Positions 36,113 to 44,418 of a stretch of 64,000 bases of DNA are shown here, in pieces. The notes beneath the pieces were generated by a model that was given only the letters and a program-made list of their open reading frames with translations, searched no databases and was not told the DNA's origin. The number at the start of each line of letters is the position of its first letter. Positions within the stretch are counted from its first letter, which is position 1. This stretch comes from Syntrophothermus lipocalidus DSM 12680 (GTDB lineage Bacteria > Bacillota > Syntrophomonadia > Syntrophomonadales > Syntrophothermaceae): NCBI RefSeq assembly GCF_000092405.1, contig NC_014220.1, forward strand, positions 1,302,001-1,366,000. The letters are read 5' to 3'. The translations under genes and the position numbers were made by a program.

Positions 36113-36129
36113 AGTCGTATTATACGACT
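36113..36129. promoter_or_regulatory. 17-bp palindrome before the FG-GAP lipoprotein gene
   Basis: AGTCGTAT-T-ATACGACT, a perfect 8-1-8 inverted repeat directly upstream of the ribosome site GAGGAGG and 18 bases before the start. It could be an operator overlapping a promoter or a leader hairpin. Confidence 0.5.
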
Positions 36130-36147
36130 GAGGAGGAAAAGTATACG

Positions 36148-38280
36148 ATGCTAAGAAAGCTCACCTGCTTCTTGCTCGTTATGGTACTGATAGCCGGTTG
36201 CGGCGGGCCGGGGGTCCCCGAACGGACCAATATCCCGGAGACTGCCAGCCAACTCCGGCAAGCGGCGCGGGAATTGATACCGGCCGGTTCTGAGTTACTG
36301 CGTCCGGGTTGCACCGAGCCGGGTGTCCAACCGCCCCCGGCGGTACAGGCGGTAGACCTGGACGGCGACGGAGACCGGGAACTGGTGGTCGCCTACCGGG
36401 TACCGGGCGAACCGACACAGGCCGGTGTGGTTATCGCGACCCCGGAAAAGGAGACGTACCGGACGGTTTGGCAGCAGGAATTGGGTTATGAGCTGGCGGA
36501 CCTGCGCTGTCTCGATGTTACTGGTGACGGAGTCCCCGATGTCGTGGTGGGAGGGGCTATAGGTGCGTCCGCCGGAAATTCATTGAAGGTGCTGCACTTT
36601 TCGCCGAATGATAAGGGCTTGCCAACGGTAAGGGTGGTATGGGAAAACGGGTATCACCGCATGGACATCGGCGACTTTGACCGGGACGGCCGCCGGGAAA
36701 TCGCGCTCTGGTCCAAAGATACGGGCTCCGCCTGTGCGGTGGTAGTGTACCGGGCCCATCCCGACCTATCGGGTTTTCATCCGGTGGAAAGTGCCTATGC
36801 GGCCTACTTTCCGCGCGTAGTCGCTTACTACGAAGCCGAGGTCAAAAGAATGCCGGAGTCACGCGTTCTCTGGTACTACCTGGCTGATGCCCAGGTGAAG
36901 GCAGGACAGGCGGAAAAAGCCCTGCAGTCTGCAGCTAAGGGGCGGCAGATGCAGGGCGAATATCCCCCTTGGGGGAACTTCAACCTGGTGGAAGGCAGGG
37001 CTCTTCTGGCTTTAGGGCGTTACGGTGAAGCTCTCAAGAAGTTTGCAGCGGTCACAGCCCAGGAGAAGCAAATCCTCCCACCTCCCCAGAAGGATAGGAA
37101 CAGCTCTATCGGCAGTATGCTCAACATGCCGGTGGGTGAGTTTGACCTGGCCGACGCTTATGTGGGCCTGGGACAGGCGTACGAGGCCCTGGGACAGTAC
37201 GCCGAGGCCGAAAAGGCGTACCGTCGGCCCCGGGAGTTCCTGCCTCCGGATAGCGTCCCCGTGGGGGAAAGAGAACTGCGCAGGCTGGCAGCCCGTCCCG
37301 CAGTAAATGCCGTCATCAAGTACCTTGCAGCTCTGCAGCCCGAAGATAGGGACCGGGGCATCAAAGACATAGAAAATTGGGCGCGCAACCATGGTCTTGC
37401 AGTGCACGCCGTCGAACCTGAATGGGACAGATTCAGCGGGACCCCACGGGCGTTGATCCCGCAGGTGTTGCTGCTGGACGTGGGCAAGAGTTCTCCCCCT
37501 GACGGCTATGACGCGCACCTTATCTGCTGGTGGCAGTTCGACCGGGCTAGCAAACAGGAGCATTTCTACTGGCAAACGTTCTTTAGTGCGGACGAGATTG
37601 AACACGGATTGAGCAGAGACCATGGACTGCTAAAGGCCCGGCTTGTTGTTAACAGTGTTCATGGGGCTCCGGAAATGGGGGTATTTTTCGATACCGCGGC
37701 CTGGGGAAGCGGATCCCCTATACCCACCTACTATCTCTATCGTCTCGAGGGTCAACAATGGCAGGTGGTATGGAGAGCTCCGGCTGCCGGCAACCTCTGG
37801 CGGGGGTTTCACGGCACCGCCGAGTTCACCGGGCCCGGCCTTGACAGCTTCAACATCTCCGGCGAATTGTGGACGGAAGACGGGAAAGGCAACATCTTTC
37901 ACGAGGCTAACCCGGGCCCTCATCGCCGGTTCTCGGACACCTGGCAGCGCAAAGGGGATGTCTACCGTCGGACCAGAGCCACCGTCATGCCATCATCTTA
38001 CAACACCCTGGTGGAGTTTATCTGGTGTTTATCCACCGACAACATTAACCGGGCTACCCGCCTGGTAACGAGCAGCCGCCTGGTGCAGAAGGCCCGCGAA
38101 GCGAAGATGACACAATCACCGCTGGGGCAGTCCTGGGGTGTGGGCTTTAACGATGACACACAATTGCTAAAGGGACCTTTAACCATTACCTCCGGCCCCG
38201 CCGCCGGCACCACCATTACCTTCAAGAAGGTTGGTGACCAGTGGCTGATCGACTCCATCGACAAACCCGGAGAACATTAG
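36148..38280 (+). CDS. Lipoprotein with FG-GAP/VCBS-like and TPR repeats
   Basis: A 710-residue exported lipoprotein of unknown function. The signal peptide ends in the lipobox LIAGC (Cys 18). Three calcium-loop-like repeats follow at about 70-200: DLDGDGDRELVV, DVTGDGVPDVVV and DFDRDGRREIAL, as in FG-GAP propellers. Two or three TPR units (ALQSAAKGRQMQGEYPPWG, AYVGLGQAYEALGQYAEAEKAY) lie at about 250-370. A C-terminal region resembles small DUF4878-type domains. ATG 36148 has GAGGAGGAAAA upstream. Parts of this gene are copied elsewhere: 38080-38329 at 40239-40483, and about 36560-36625 at 52831-52897. Confidence 0.75.
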   Translation: MLRKLTCFLLVMVLIAGCGGPGVPERTNIPETASQLRQAARELIPAGSELLRPGCTEPGVQPPPAVQAVDLDGDGDRELVVAYRVPGEPTQAGVVIATPEKETYRTVWQQELGYELADLRCLDVTGDGVPDVVVGGAIGASAGNSLKVLHFSPNDKGLPTVRVVWENGYHRMDIGDFDRDGRREIALWSKDTGSACAVVVYRAHPDLSGFHPVESAYAAYFPRVVAYYEAEVKRMPESRVLWYYLADAQVKAGQAEKALQSAAKGRQMQGEYPPWGNFNLVEGRALLALGRYGEALKKFAAVTAQEKQILPPPQKDRNSSIGSMLNMPVGEFDLADAYVGLGQAYEALGQYAEAEKAYRRPREFLPPDSVPVGERELRRLAARPAVNAVIKYLAALQPEDRDRGIKDIENWARNHGLAVHAVEPEWDRFSGTPRALIPQVLLLDVGKSSPPDGYDAHLICWWQFDRASKQEHFYWQTFFSADEIEHGLSRDHGLLKARLVVNSVHGAPEMGVFFDTAAWGSGSPIPTYYLYRLEGQQWQVVWRAPAAGNLWRGFHGTAEFTGPGLDSFNISGELWTEDGKGNIFHEANPGPHRRFSDTWQRKGDVYRRTRATVMPSSYNTLVEFIWCLSTDNINRATRLVTSSRLVQKAREAKMTQSPLGQSWGVGFNDDTQLLKGPLTITSGPAAGTTITFKKVGDQWLIDSIDKPGEH

Positions 38281-38302
38281 TCCGGTTTTAATGCCAAATA
38301 AT

Positions 38303-38338
38303 CAAGTGGGGACTGCAAAGTGCGGCTATCATTGACTG
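38303..38338 (+). repeat. REP-like short repeat, divergent copy
   Basis: CAAGTGGGGACTGCAAAGTG followed by ...CATTGAC, related in layout to the repeats at 39531 and 40483. It lies just after the lipoprotein gene, and its first part is included in the copied block at 40239-40483. The rest of 38281-38517 holds no gene; a Fur-box-like ATGATCATTATCAT occurs at 38411-38424. Confidence 0.5.
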
Positions 38339-38517
38339 GTCCCTGGTATGTGGGGCAAGCCGGTCAACCGTGCGGAGGTAAGATAATAATTCGACGGTTG
38401 TCTCGCGCCCATGATCATTATCATGCTGCTTTCGATGGCGACGCGCGTAAACCTTTGATTGACCGGCGCGCTTTAGGTATTCTGTGAGCAGTACGGGTAC
38501 ATGGGGAGGGTTTGAAC

Positions 38518-39504
38518 ATGAAAAGATTACTGCTGGTTGCTTTCAGTGTCCTTACGGTGGTACTAACCTCTACCACCATTTCGGCCTGGGCCGCTGGCGC
38601 GGCTGAGGCCAGTTATACGCCTGCCAACATCGCGGTGCTGGTGAACGGTACGGCATTACCCGTTGACCAAGACCCGGTCCTGTCCCATAAAAGCATTATG
38701 GTGCCTCTGCGCGCCGTGGTCGAGCCCCTGGGAGCAACAGTGACCTGGACTGGCACCATTCCCCAGGTCAGAATTCAGCAAGGGGACACGGTGTTCAGCC
38801 TGAATATCGGCTCGGATCGAGCTTTCAAAGAACGCGCCGGGATTTTTTTCCTGGAAGAACCGCCGGTTCTGGTCAAAGGCCATACCATGGTATCCTTGCG
38901 GTTCCTGGCCGAGGGGCTGGGCACAAAGGTGGATTGGGACGAGACCCGCAAAACCGTTTTTATCTCGACAGGGGATTTCATGGGGCCGGAATATCCGCCC
39001 CCGGCGGTCAGCAAGCAGGAAATGCCGGCCACTGACAATTACTACAGACTGTATGACCTCGAGGTTGGACCCAATAGTGGCCCTTCGGCCGAGGAAGCTA
39101 AAGCTTATGTGTTAAAGCAGGGATTGCTGAAGACCGTGAAGGACGTTCAGTTCACCCCCATTCGCTTTTGTGAATACGGCGACACTGATACCATGGTAGT
39201 CGGAAATGATGAATTGGGCCGGGAAAAGGCCGTTTGGTTGACCAAGAACAGGTATGGAGGGACGGTGTCCGTCACCGGGTCTGTAGTGCTGGCAGAGGCG
39301 ATCTCCAGAGAAAAAGTGTACGACATGCTGCGGGCCAAAGGCATTAAGACTGAAAACATAAAGAAAATGTATCTGGCACCGTATGAAAAAGATAAAATTT
39401 ACTGGTTGGTCATTGCCGAGCAGGCCGATAAGACCTATCATAGTGCGTTTGACTGCAAAACCGGGACCATGGTTCTTGAAAACGTGGTTCCTCGAACTCC
39501 TTAG
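38518..39504 (+). CDS. Secreted protein with copper-amine-oxidase N-terminal (stalk) domain
   Basis: A 328-residue exported protein: a signal peptide (KRLLLVAFSVLTVVLTSTTI...AWAA), then a copper_amine_oxidN1 domain at about 35-145 (IAVLVNGTALPVDQDPVL, SIMVPLRAVVEPLGATVTW, VSLRFLAEGLGTKVDWDETRKTVFI), and a ~180-residue C-terminal region I do not recognise. ATG 38518 has GGAGG 8 bases upstream; an in-frame TTG at 38512 is too close. The domain is common in surface proteins of Clostridia, where it probably binds cell-wall polymer or other partners rather than copper. Confidence 0.8.
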   Translation: MKRLLLVAFSVLTVVLTSTTISAWAAGAAEASYTPANIAVLVNGTALPVDQDPVLSHKSIMVPLRAVVEPLGATVTWTGTIPQVRIQQGDTVFSLNIGSDRAFKERAGIFFLEEPPVLVKGHTMVSLRFLAEGLGTKVDWDETRKTVFISTGDFMGPEYPPPAVSKQEMPATDNYYRLYDLEVGPNSGPSAEEAKAYVLKQGLLKTVKDVQFTPIRFCEYGDTDTMVVGNDELGREKAVWLTKNRYGGTVSVTGSVVLAEAISREKVYDMLRAKGIKTENIKKMYLAPYEKDKIYWLVIAEQADKTYHSAFDCKTGTMVLENVVPRTP

Positions 39505-39530
39505 AGAGCACGGTATCTGCTCCGGATGCA

Positions 39531-39571
39531 AATGGGGACGGTTCTAGAGTTGCGCCAATTATTGACAAAAG
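39531..39571 (+). repeat. REP-like short repeat, copy 1
   Basis: Shares about 38 of 41 bases with 40483-40524: a GGGGACGGTTCTAGA core followed by TTGCGCCAATTATTGACAA. It lies 26 bases after the preceding gene and directly before the toxin stop. Confidence 0.75.
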
Positions 39572-39576
39572 CTAAC

Positions 39577-39837
39577 TTATGGATTCTTTAAGGTCTTGTC
39601 GTGCTCACCGATATTTCGCAATAGAATACCGTCTTCTACGTATTGCCAGGTCATCCGGATATTCGCGGTGATACTTGCCTCGAAAATATTAGCTTGCCCC
39701 CGAATTTTCTTAGTACGGAGCGAAGGGTGCCAGGGATTTTCAATCAACAGTTCAAGTTTAGTTTTTAAGGTTCGCCTAATTTCTATTGGCAGTTGCTTCG
39801 CTTTATCGGCGAAAAGCTCGGAATAGTATATATTCAT
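39577..39837 (-). CDS. RelE/ParE-superfamily toxin
   Basis: An 86-residue protein of the RelE/YafQ-like fold: AKQLPIEIRRTLKTKLELL, a central PSLRTKKIRG and the C-terminal ANIRMTWQYVEDGILLRNIGEHDKTL with the basic/aromatic residues of mRNA interferases. The start ATG overlaps the antitoxin stop by 4 bases. The pairing with an AbrB-type antitoxin, not with RelB or Phd, is less usual. The toxin role is inferred from fold and arrangement. Confidence 0.85.
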   Translation of the reverse strand: MNIYYSELFADKAKQLPIEIRRTLKTKLELLIENPWHPSLRTKKIRGQANIFEASITANIRMTWQYVEDGILLRNIGEHDKTLKNP

Positions 39838-40112
39838 AATTCAGTGAGCCCCAGGCCATCTAACAATTCTTCTTTGCTTTTTGCTGCTTTTACCCGGCCT
39901 TCCCGTATTTGTTGATCTACCTTCTGCTCGTCTGCCTGCCATTCTGACGAATAAAACCACATCTGATTCCGCGGAATAACCGCCACCGGAGTAATGATCA
40001 GGCAGCCATCCTTTTCTTCAATTTCCAGCTTGTCACCTGGCTTAAGTTTAAGTTTTTTCACCAACTCACTGGGAATAGTCACCTGAGACTTCCGTTTTAA
40101 TTCAACGAGCAT
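39834..40112 (-). CDS. AbrB-type antitoxin
   Basis: A 92-residue protein: an N-terminal SpoVT/AbrB domain (ELKRKSQVTIPSELVKKLKL-KPGDKLEIEEKDGCLIITPV) and a C-terminal tail (EQKVDQQIREGRVKAAKSKEELLDGLGL) that should wrap the toxin. It precedes the toxin gene and is preceded by AGATGGTAAC. Expected to bind its own promoter region at about 40113-40190, an AT-rich stretch. Confidence 0.85.
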   Translation of the reverse strand: MLVELKRKSQVTIPSELVKKLKLKPGDKLEIEEKDGCLIITPVAVIPRNQMWFYSSEWQADEQKVDQQIREGRVKAAKSKEELLDGLGLTEL

Positions 40113-40238
40113 GTTACCATCTCCATATTCAACGTTTAACTTTCTAACTTTTATTGTATTCCAACTTGTTTTTATTATCTACTGCTTTTTAGAGCGACAA
40201 AAGGTTTACCCCTTACACAATCAGGGGATGAGGACTAA

Positions 40239-40483
40239 CTGGTGCAGAGGGCCCGTGCAGCGAAGATGACACAATCACCGCTGGGGCAGTCCTGGGGTGT
40301 AGACTTTAACGATACAATTGCTAAAGGGACCTTTAACCATTACCTCCGGCCCCGCCGCCGGCACCACCATTACCTTCAAGAAGGTTGGTGACCAGTGGCT
40401 GATCGACTCCATCGACAAACCCGGAGAACATTAGTCCGGTTTTAATGCCAAATAATCAAGTGGGGACTGCAAAGTGCGGCTAT
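40239..40483 (+). repeat. Copied 3' end of the FG-GAP lipoprotein gene
   Basis: Matches 38080-38329, covering the last ~65 codons of the lipoprotein gene and 49 bases beyond it, with a few substitutions and a 5-base deletion (GATGACACACAATT to GATACAATT) that breaks the frame. It ends exactly where the second REP-like copy begins. Confidence 0.92.
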
Positions 40484-40524
40484 GCAAGTGGAGACGGTTC
40501 TAGACTTGCGCCAATTATTGACAA
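40483..40524 (+). repeat. REP-like short repeat, copy 2
   Basis: Near-identical to 39531-39571 and joined directly to the end of the copied lipoprotein block. From here to 40661 I see no gene. Confidence 0.75.
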
Positions 40525-40661
40525 GTGTCAAAAAACAGGCATTGAGCAATTTCCGTCATCCAGTGGTGGCTCCAGTACGGTGCCATGGGGGTTTGCCCTG
40601 GAGCCTGCTCAAGGGCCTGGACCTACCCGCGGCTATGGGTTCCGCCACGGATCACTCGAAA

Positions 40662-42524
40662 TTATTTCTCCGTTACCCCCAGACCGCCCGTGTTTTCAAA
40701 GTAGTAAGAGAATATTACCCGGCCGTCTTCCAGTATGCCCAAAACTGTTGGGCACCCGGCTTTGATGGATAGTAGTGTTTCCGCCTTAAGAGTCTTGAGG
40801 TCAACACGCACGATATGGTACACATTGTCGGCGCTATCACCGGTTTCAGCGTACTGAACTGACACATAGGCCAGGTATTTGTCGTTATGTGTTACAAGGG
40901 GCCAGAACTCGGCGGAGAGCGGAACCCTTTGCGCATCATCGGTCACCCTGACCTTGAACTGTTTCATTTCCATCTGACCGTAATCGAGCCTGGTGATGTA
41001 GATGTCAGGTTTGCTGGTGCCAGCACCGACAGTGCGGGCGGAAAGCCCGTAGGCATAGGGAAAATTGCTATCAAAGGTGTAAATGCCGTTGAAGGCGAGG
41101 TCGTCCATGGTTAGTTTCTTGGTCCGACCTGTTCTGAGATCAATGATTACGTACCCGCTGATGCTTTCATATCCAGCAACTCTGGCCACCACTTTGCTGT
41201 CGTGGTCGACAAAAGCTGGTCCCTGAATATACGGGACGTATTGGAATTTCGTGTTCTCGGGAAGATGTCTGGCCAGCAGCCTTTCGGTACCGGTCTTAAC
41301 ATCATACAGCTTCAGCCCCTGGCTCTGTGAACTGTAAACAAAGTACCTGCCATCTTTGGAGACGTCAAAACCACCCCACCAATCACTGCCGAATGCTTCT
41401 TTAGCAACGTCAGAAGGAATGTCAGTAATCTCTATCACTTTCAACTGTCGATCCAGTTTCAAGACGTTGCCGCGGCTCACGATTAGATAGCCTGATTGGG
41501 TGACCTTGACTGCCTCAAACTGCTTCGGTGACGCAAATGAAGCTAGCTCGTTAAAGTTTCGGGCATCGTACACCTTCAGAGTATCTTGATATGCACTGCC
41601 CTCCTTTCCATTGTCGGAGCGAGCAAAAACCTTGCCGTCAAAACTTGCCAGCACATGCAGCGGCCATTCTTTATCGGTAGAACTTACGTTTAGCCGGGTG
41701 GGGCTCAACTTTTGGTATCGGCCGTCGATGACAATGGATTGTGCACTGGTCGGATAGGCATGGTGAATGCTCTTGAAATACATAGTGCCGTCGGGACGCT
41801 CTTGTAGCACGCAGGTTGTTTCCCTTACGACCCGTGTGCTCTTGGCGGAGGCCAGCTGAACTAGTTTGACTGTATAGCTGCCCTCAGCCTCGTTCTTGGT
41901 GACCGAGTCTAGCCGGATGGCCCAGGGCGTCATTTCATTATATTTAACGTAGGAGGCCGATACGGCCATCTCCTCGATATCGAAAGCTTCTCTGTCGGTG
42001 TCATAATAAGCAGTGTAAGCAAAGTCTTTTGGTGGGTCGATATTGCTAATACAAGTATTAAGGTATTGACGAATGTACTGAGAGACTAGCTGCGGATCGA
42101 TGCGCCCGAAGCCGTCATTCAACTTTTGATATGCCTGCTTGCGACAGATGACCCGTATGGCGTACTGAATCGCGTAGTCGCGGTTGATCTGCTCTGGACT
42201 TGAAAATGGCTGATTGGCAATGGTCGGTATGGCGTCCTGAATGTATTCATCCCACAGATGGGCTATAACGCTCGGATCACTCACGGCATGGTAATCCACA
42301 GTTCGTTCATCGGCTGTCGGTCGAAATACGACTGCAGCGGCGAGGAATATGCCAACAGCTATTAAACACCACTTTACAGCTGGATTCCTGTTAAGCCACG
42401 AAGCAACCACTTTGTTAATCCCCCCACATGGTCCCTGAGCAAGTATACCTCTCTTCTCCAGGATTGCCAAAGGCGAAAATGTACCTCGATCAGAGTGAAT
42501 TTCTTGTTCGTCTAGGATAAACAT
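40662..42524 (-). CDS. Membrane-anchored beta-propeller protein
   Basis: A 620-residue protein with one N-terminal membrane segment (VKWCLIAVGIFLAAAVVF, about 50-67), a ~200-residue helical/beta region and, from about residue 290, repeated propeller blades (GKVFARSDNGKEG, LIVSRGNVLKLD, GGFDVSKDGRYFVYSSQSQG, ARVAGYESISGYVIIDLRTG, PLVTHNDKYLAYVS) of the TolB/WD40-like type. The function is not recognised. A GTG at 42410 behind GGGGGG is an attractive alternative start that puts the membrane segment at the N-terminus; ATG 42524 has a poor site but immediately follows the upstream stop. It forms an operon with the gene at 42529. Confidence 0.7.
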   Translation of the reverse strand: MFILDEQEIHSDRGTFSPLAILEKRGILAQGPCGGINKVVASWLNRNPAVKWCLIAVGIFLAAAVVFRPTADERTVDYHAVSDPSVIAHLWDEYIQDAIPTIANQPFSSPEQINRDYAIQYAIRVICRKQAYQKLNDGFGRIDPQLVSQYIRQYLNTCISNIDPPKDFAYTAYYDTDREAFDIEEMAVSASYVKYNEMTPWAIRLDSVTKNEAEGSYTVKLVQLASAKSTRVVRETTCVLQERPDGTMYFKSIHHAYPTSAQSIVIDGRYQKLSPTRLNVSSTDKEWPLHVLASFDGKVFARSDNGKEGSAYQDTLKVYDARNFNELASFASPKQFEAVKVTQSGYLIVSRGNVLKLDRQLKVIEITDIPSDVAKEAFGSDWWGGFDVSKDGRYFVYSSQSQGLKLYDVKTGTERLLARHLPENTKFQYVPYIQGPAFVDHDSKVVARVAGYESISGYVIIDLRTGRTKKLTMDDLAFNGIYTFDSNFPYAYGLSARTVGAGTSKPDIYITRLDYGQMEMKQFKVRVTDDAQRVPLSAEFWPLVTHNDKYLAYVSVQYAETGDSADNVYHIVRVDLKTLKAETLLSIKAGCPTVLGILEDGRVIFSYYFENTGGLGVTEK

Positions 42525-42528
42525 TCTC

Positions 42529-44289
42529 TCAACGAAGAACCCATTTTATGCTGACACTGTCCGGATAATAGTTTCCGTAAAATCCGGGATCAACTTGAAG
42601 ATTGTCCAACACCTTGACCTCCTGATTAGTCCCCAGATCCAGCAGGTACAGGGAACCCTGATCAAACCAGTCCAACCTTTCAAAAACCAAGAATTTACCG
42701 TCAGGCGATAAGGACAGCGGGTAGTCCGCTTGTGTGTTCTCGGGCACAGTAACCGGGTACTCTTCTGTCCATTTCCTACACCATACCTGCTGACCGGGAA
42801 CTCTTACTTCCTGGTGTCTGCCTTCTGCAAGCCAGGTCCCGCTTTCCCGGCCACGGGCATAGAAGAGATACTGCCCGTTTATCCCCCAAAAAGGCCGGGA
42901 ATCCACCATATCGGCCTCGCCCAGGTCTTGTTCCTGGAACCTGGAATTCACTATGTCGACCACTTTCAGACGTTTATTGGTACTGGCTATACGGTCGCAT
43001 CCTACTATACAAGCGAGCTTCCTGCTATCCGGAGACCAGGTCAGCCATTCCGGGTACCCCAATGCATCTCCTATCGTAAAAAGTTTTTGCGGGTTTTGCA
43101 GGTCAACCACCTGCAGGGTCATGCCATCGGCGTTCAGGGATTCCGAGTTGAGGGCCAGAAAATACGCCGCGTAACGCCCATCAGGCGACAGTTTAAGCCC
43201 TCTAATCTCGCAAGGGTATAAACCGCTCTCGTCGCTCTCTGCACCATTAGAAGGCAGGGTAAAAAGGCGGGTACATTTGCCGCCCAAGTCAATCCTGTCG
43301 ATAACTGGACCTTCTTTGCCGTCATCACCCCTCCTCCAGGTCACAGCTATGCTACAACCGCCCGGAAACCAGGATAATCCGGCTATTGTCCCCCTACAAT
43401 CAACCAATTTATTACTAACCCATTTCCCGTTTTCCAGCACGGCCAGCTTTAAAGATTGATCTGAGGCGTTCTTCCCAAGCATCATAGTTTGGTAGGCGAT
43501 GGCGTTTTCTGCCGGCGACCACGCAAGAGTTCCGCGCACTACGGGCTGATCATCCAGACACAGTGATTGCTCCCCGTCGGCCCGAACCACCCACAGGCGC
43601 GTATCATCTGAAAACTCGTCGTCAGACGTCCGTCGCAAGTAGGCCAGCCACTGCCCGTCCTCGGACCAACCTATGATCTGGTCTACATTTTCGCCGGGGA
43701 CGAGTTGCGGCTCAGCCTCGGCTCGATTCATGTCCAGCAGCCACAACCGTTCGTCATGAATAAAGGCCATTCGCAGAGGTAGCGCTGCTTTTGCAACCCT
43801 CTGAGGCATAGGAGCAGACTCAACTGGAACATCTATGTAGACGGCTCTGTTCTCTCCGTCCCACCGGACACCGCATCCCAGGGCTTCAAACAGGTCGCGA
43901 GCAGGTACTGCTATGCCGTACTCCCAGTACTGCAATCCACATCTCCATCGATATGATTTTCCATTAAGCGTGTAAGTATTGCTCCCTACTGTCGTTTTCA
44001 GCTGGCGTCCGTTTATGGCAAACCATGCCTGATTATCCTTTATGTCAAACCTTAATCCCGGGATGCCCTCAATAAGTGCGAGAGGAACTAGGGCTACCCC
44101 GCTCCCAGTGTCAATATAGGCAGTACTGCCACGATAATCAGCGTTACAGTACACTTTGATACCCGCTTCATCGCTTAAAGCATATGCCGCTGGACAACCT
44201 GTCACCCAGAGAAGCAGTCCGAAAATGGCTGCCAGCAGCCCTGCTGTTTTTCGCCACCGCCACATGTTCCCCCTCGAATTGTGCTCCAT
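42529..44289 (-). CDS. Secreted copper-amine-oxidase-N plus TolB-like propeller protein
   Basis: A 586-residue exported protein. The signal peptide contains a possible lipobox (LWVTGC). A copper_amine_oxidN1-like domain follows at about 40-150 (VALVPLALIEGIPGLRFD, AVPARDLFEALGCGVRWDGENRAVYI). Residues ~170-580 are PD40/TolB-like blades with the WSPD/SPDG signatures (IIGWSEDGQWLAYLRR, LAWSPAENAIAY, LKLSPDGRYAAYF, LTWSPDSRKLACI, LSLSPDGKFLVFE). ATG 44289 has AGGAGGG 7 bases upstream. It is followed 4 bases later by another propeller gene. Possibly an extracellular protein-binding scaffold. Confidence 0.75.
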   Translation of the reverse strand: MEHNSRGNMWRWRKTAGLLAAIFGLLLWVTGCPAAYALSDEAGIKVYCNADYRGSTAYIDTGSGVALVPLALIEGIPGLRFDIKDNQAWFAINGRQLKTTVGSNTYTLNGKSYRWRCGLQYWEYGIAVPARDLFEALGCGVRWDGENRAVYIDVPVESAPMPQRVAKAALPLRMAFIHDERLWLLDMNRAEAEPQLVPGENVDQIIGWSEDGQWLAYLRRTSDDEFSDDTRLWVVRADGEQSLCLDDQPVVRGTLAWSPAENAIAYQTMMLGKNASDQSLKLAVLENGKWVSNKLVDCRGTIAGLSWFPGGCSIAVTWRRGDDGKEGPVIDRIDLGGKCTRLFTLPSNGAESDESGLYPCEIRGLKLSPDGRYAAYFLALNSESLNADGMTLQVVDLQNPQKLFTIGDALGYPEWLTWSPDSRKLACIVGCDRIASTNKRLKVVDIVNSRFQEQDLGEADMVDSRPFWGINGQYLFYARGRESGTWLAEGRHQEVRVPGQQVWCRKWTEEYPVTVPENTQADYPLSLSPDGKFLVFERLDWFDQGSLYLLDLGTNQEVKVLDNLQVDPGFYGNYYPDSVSIKWVLR

Positions 44290-44418
44290 TTTGTTCCCTC
44301 CTGATGAGAGTGGTATTCCTAACCAACAATACGCAGAGGCGGGACGTTTCTTACATTAGAAAATTCATGCGTACCACCTGCTTTTTCTGTTAGGTTTGCT
44401 AAGGTTTTTAATTGCCAT

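Noticed and set aside
38411-38424. Fur-box-like ATGATCATTATCAT upstream of the copper-amine-oxidase-N gene
   Set aside because: Only one half matches the 7-1-7 consensus well, and nothing about the gene suggests iron control; short AT palindromes arise by chance.
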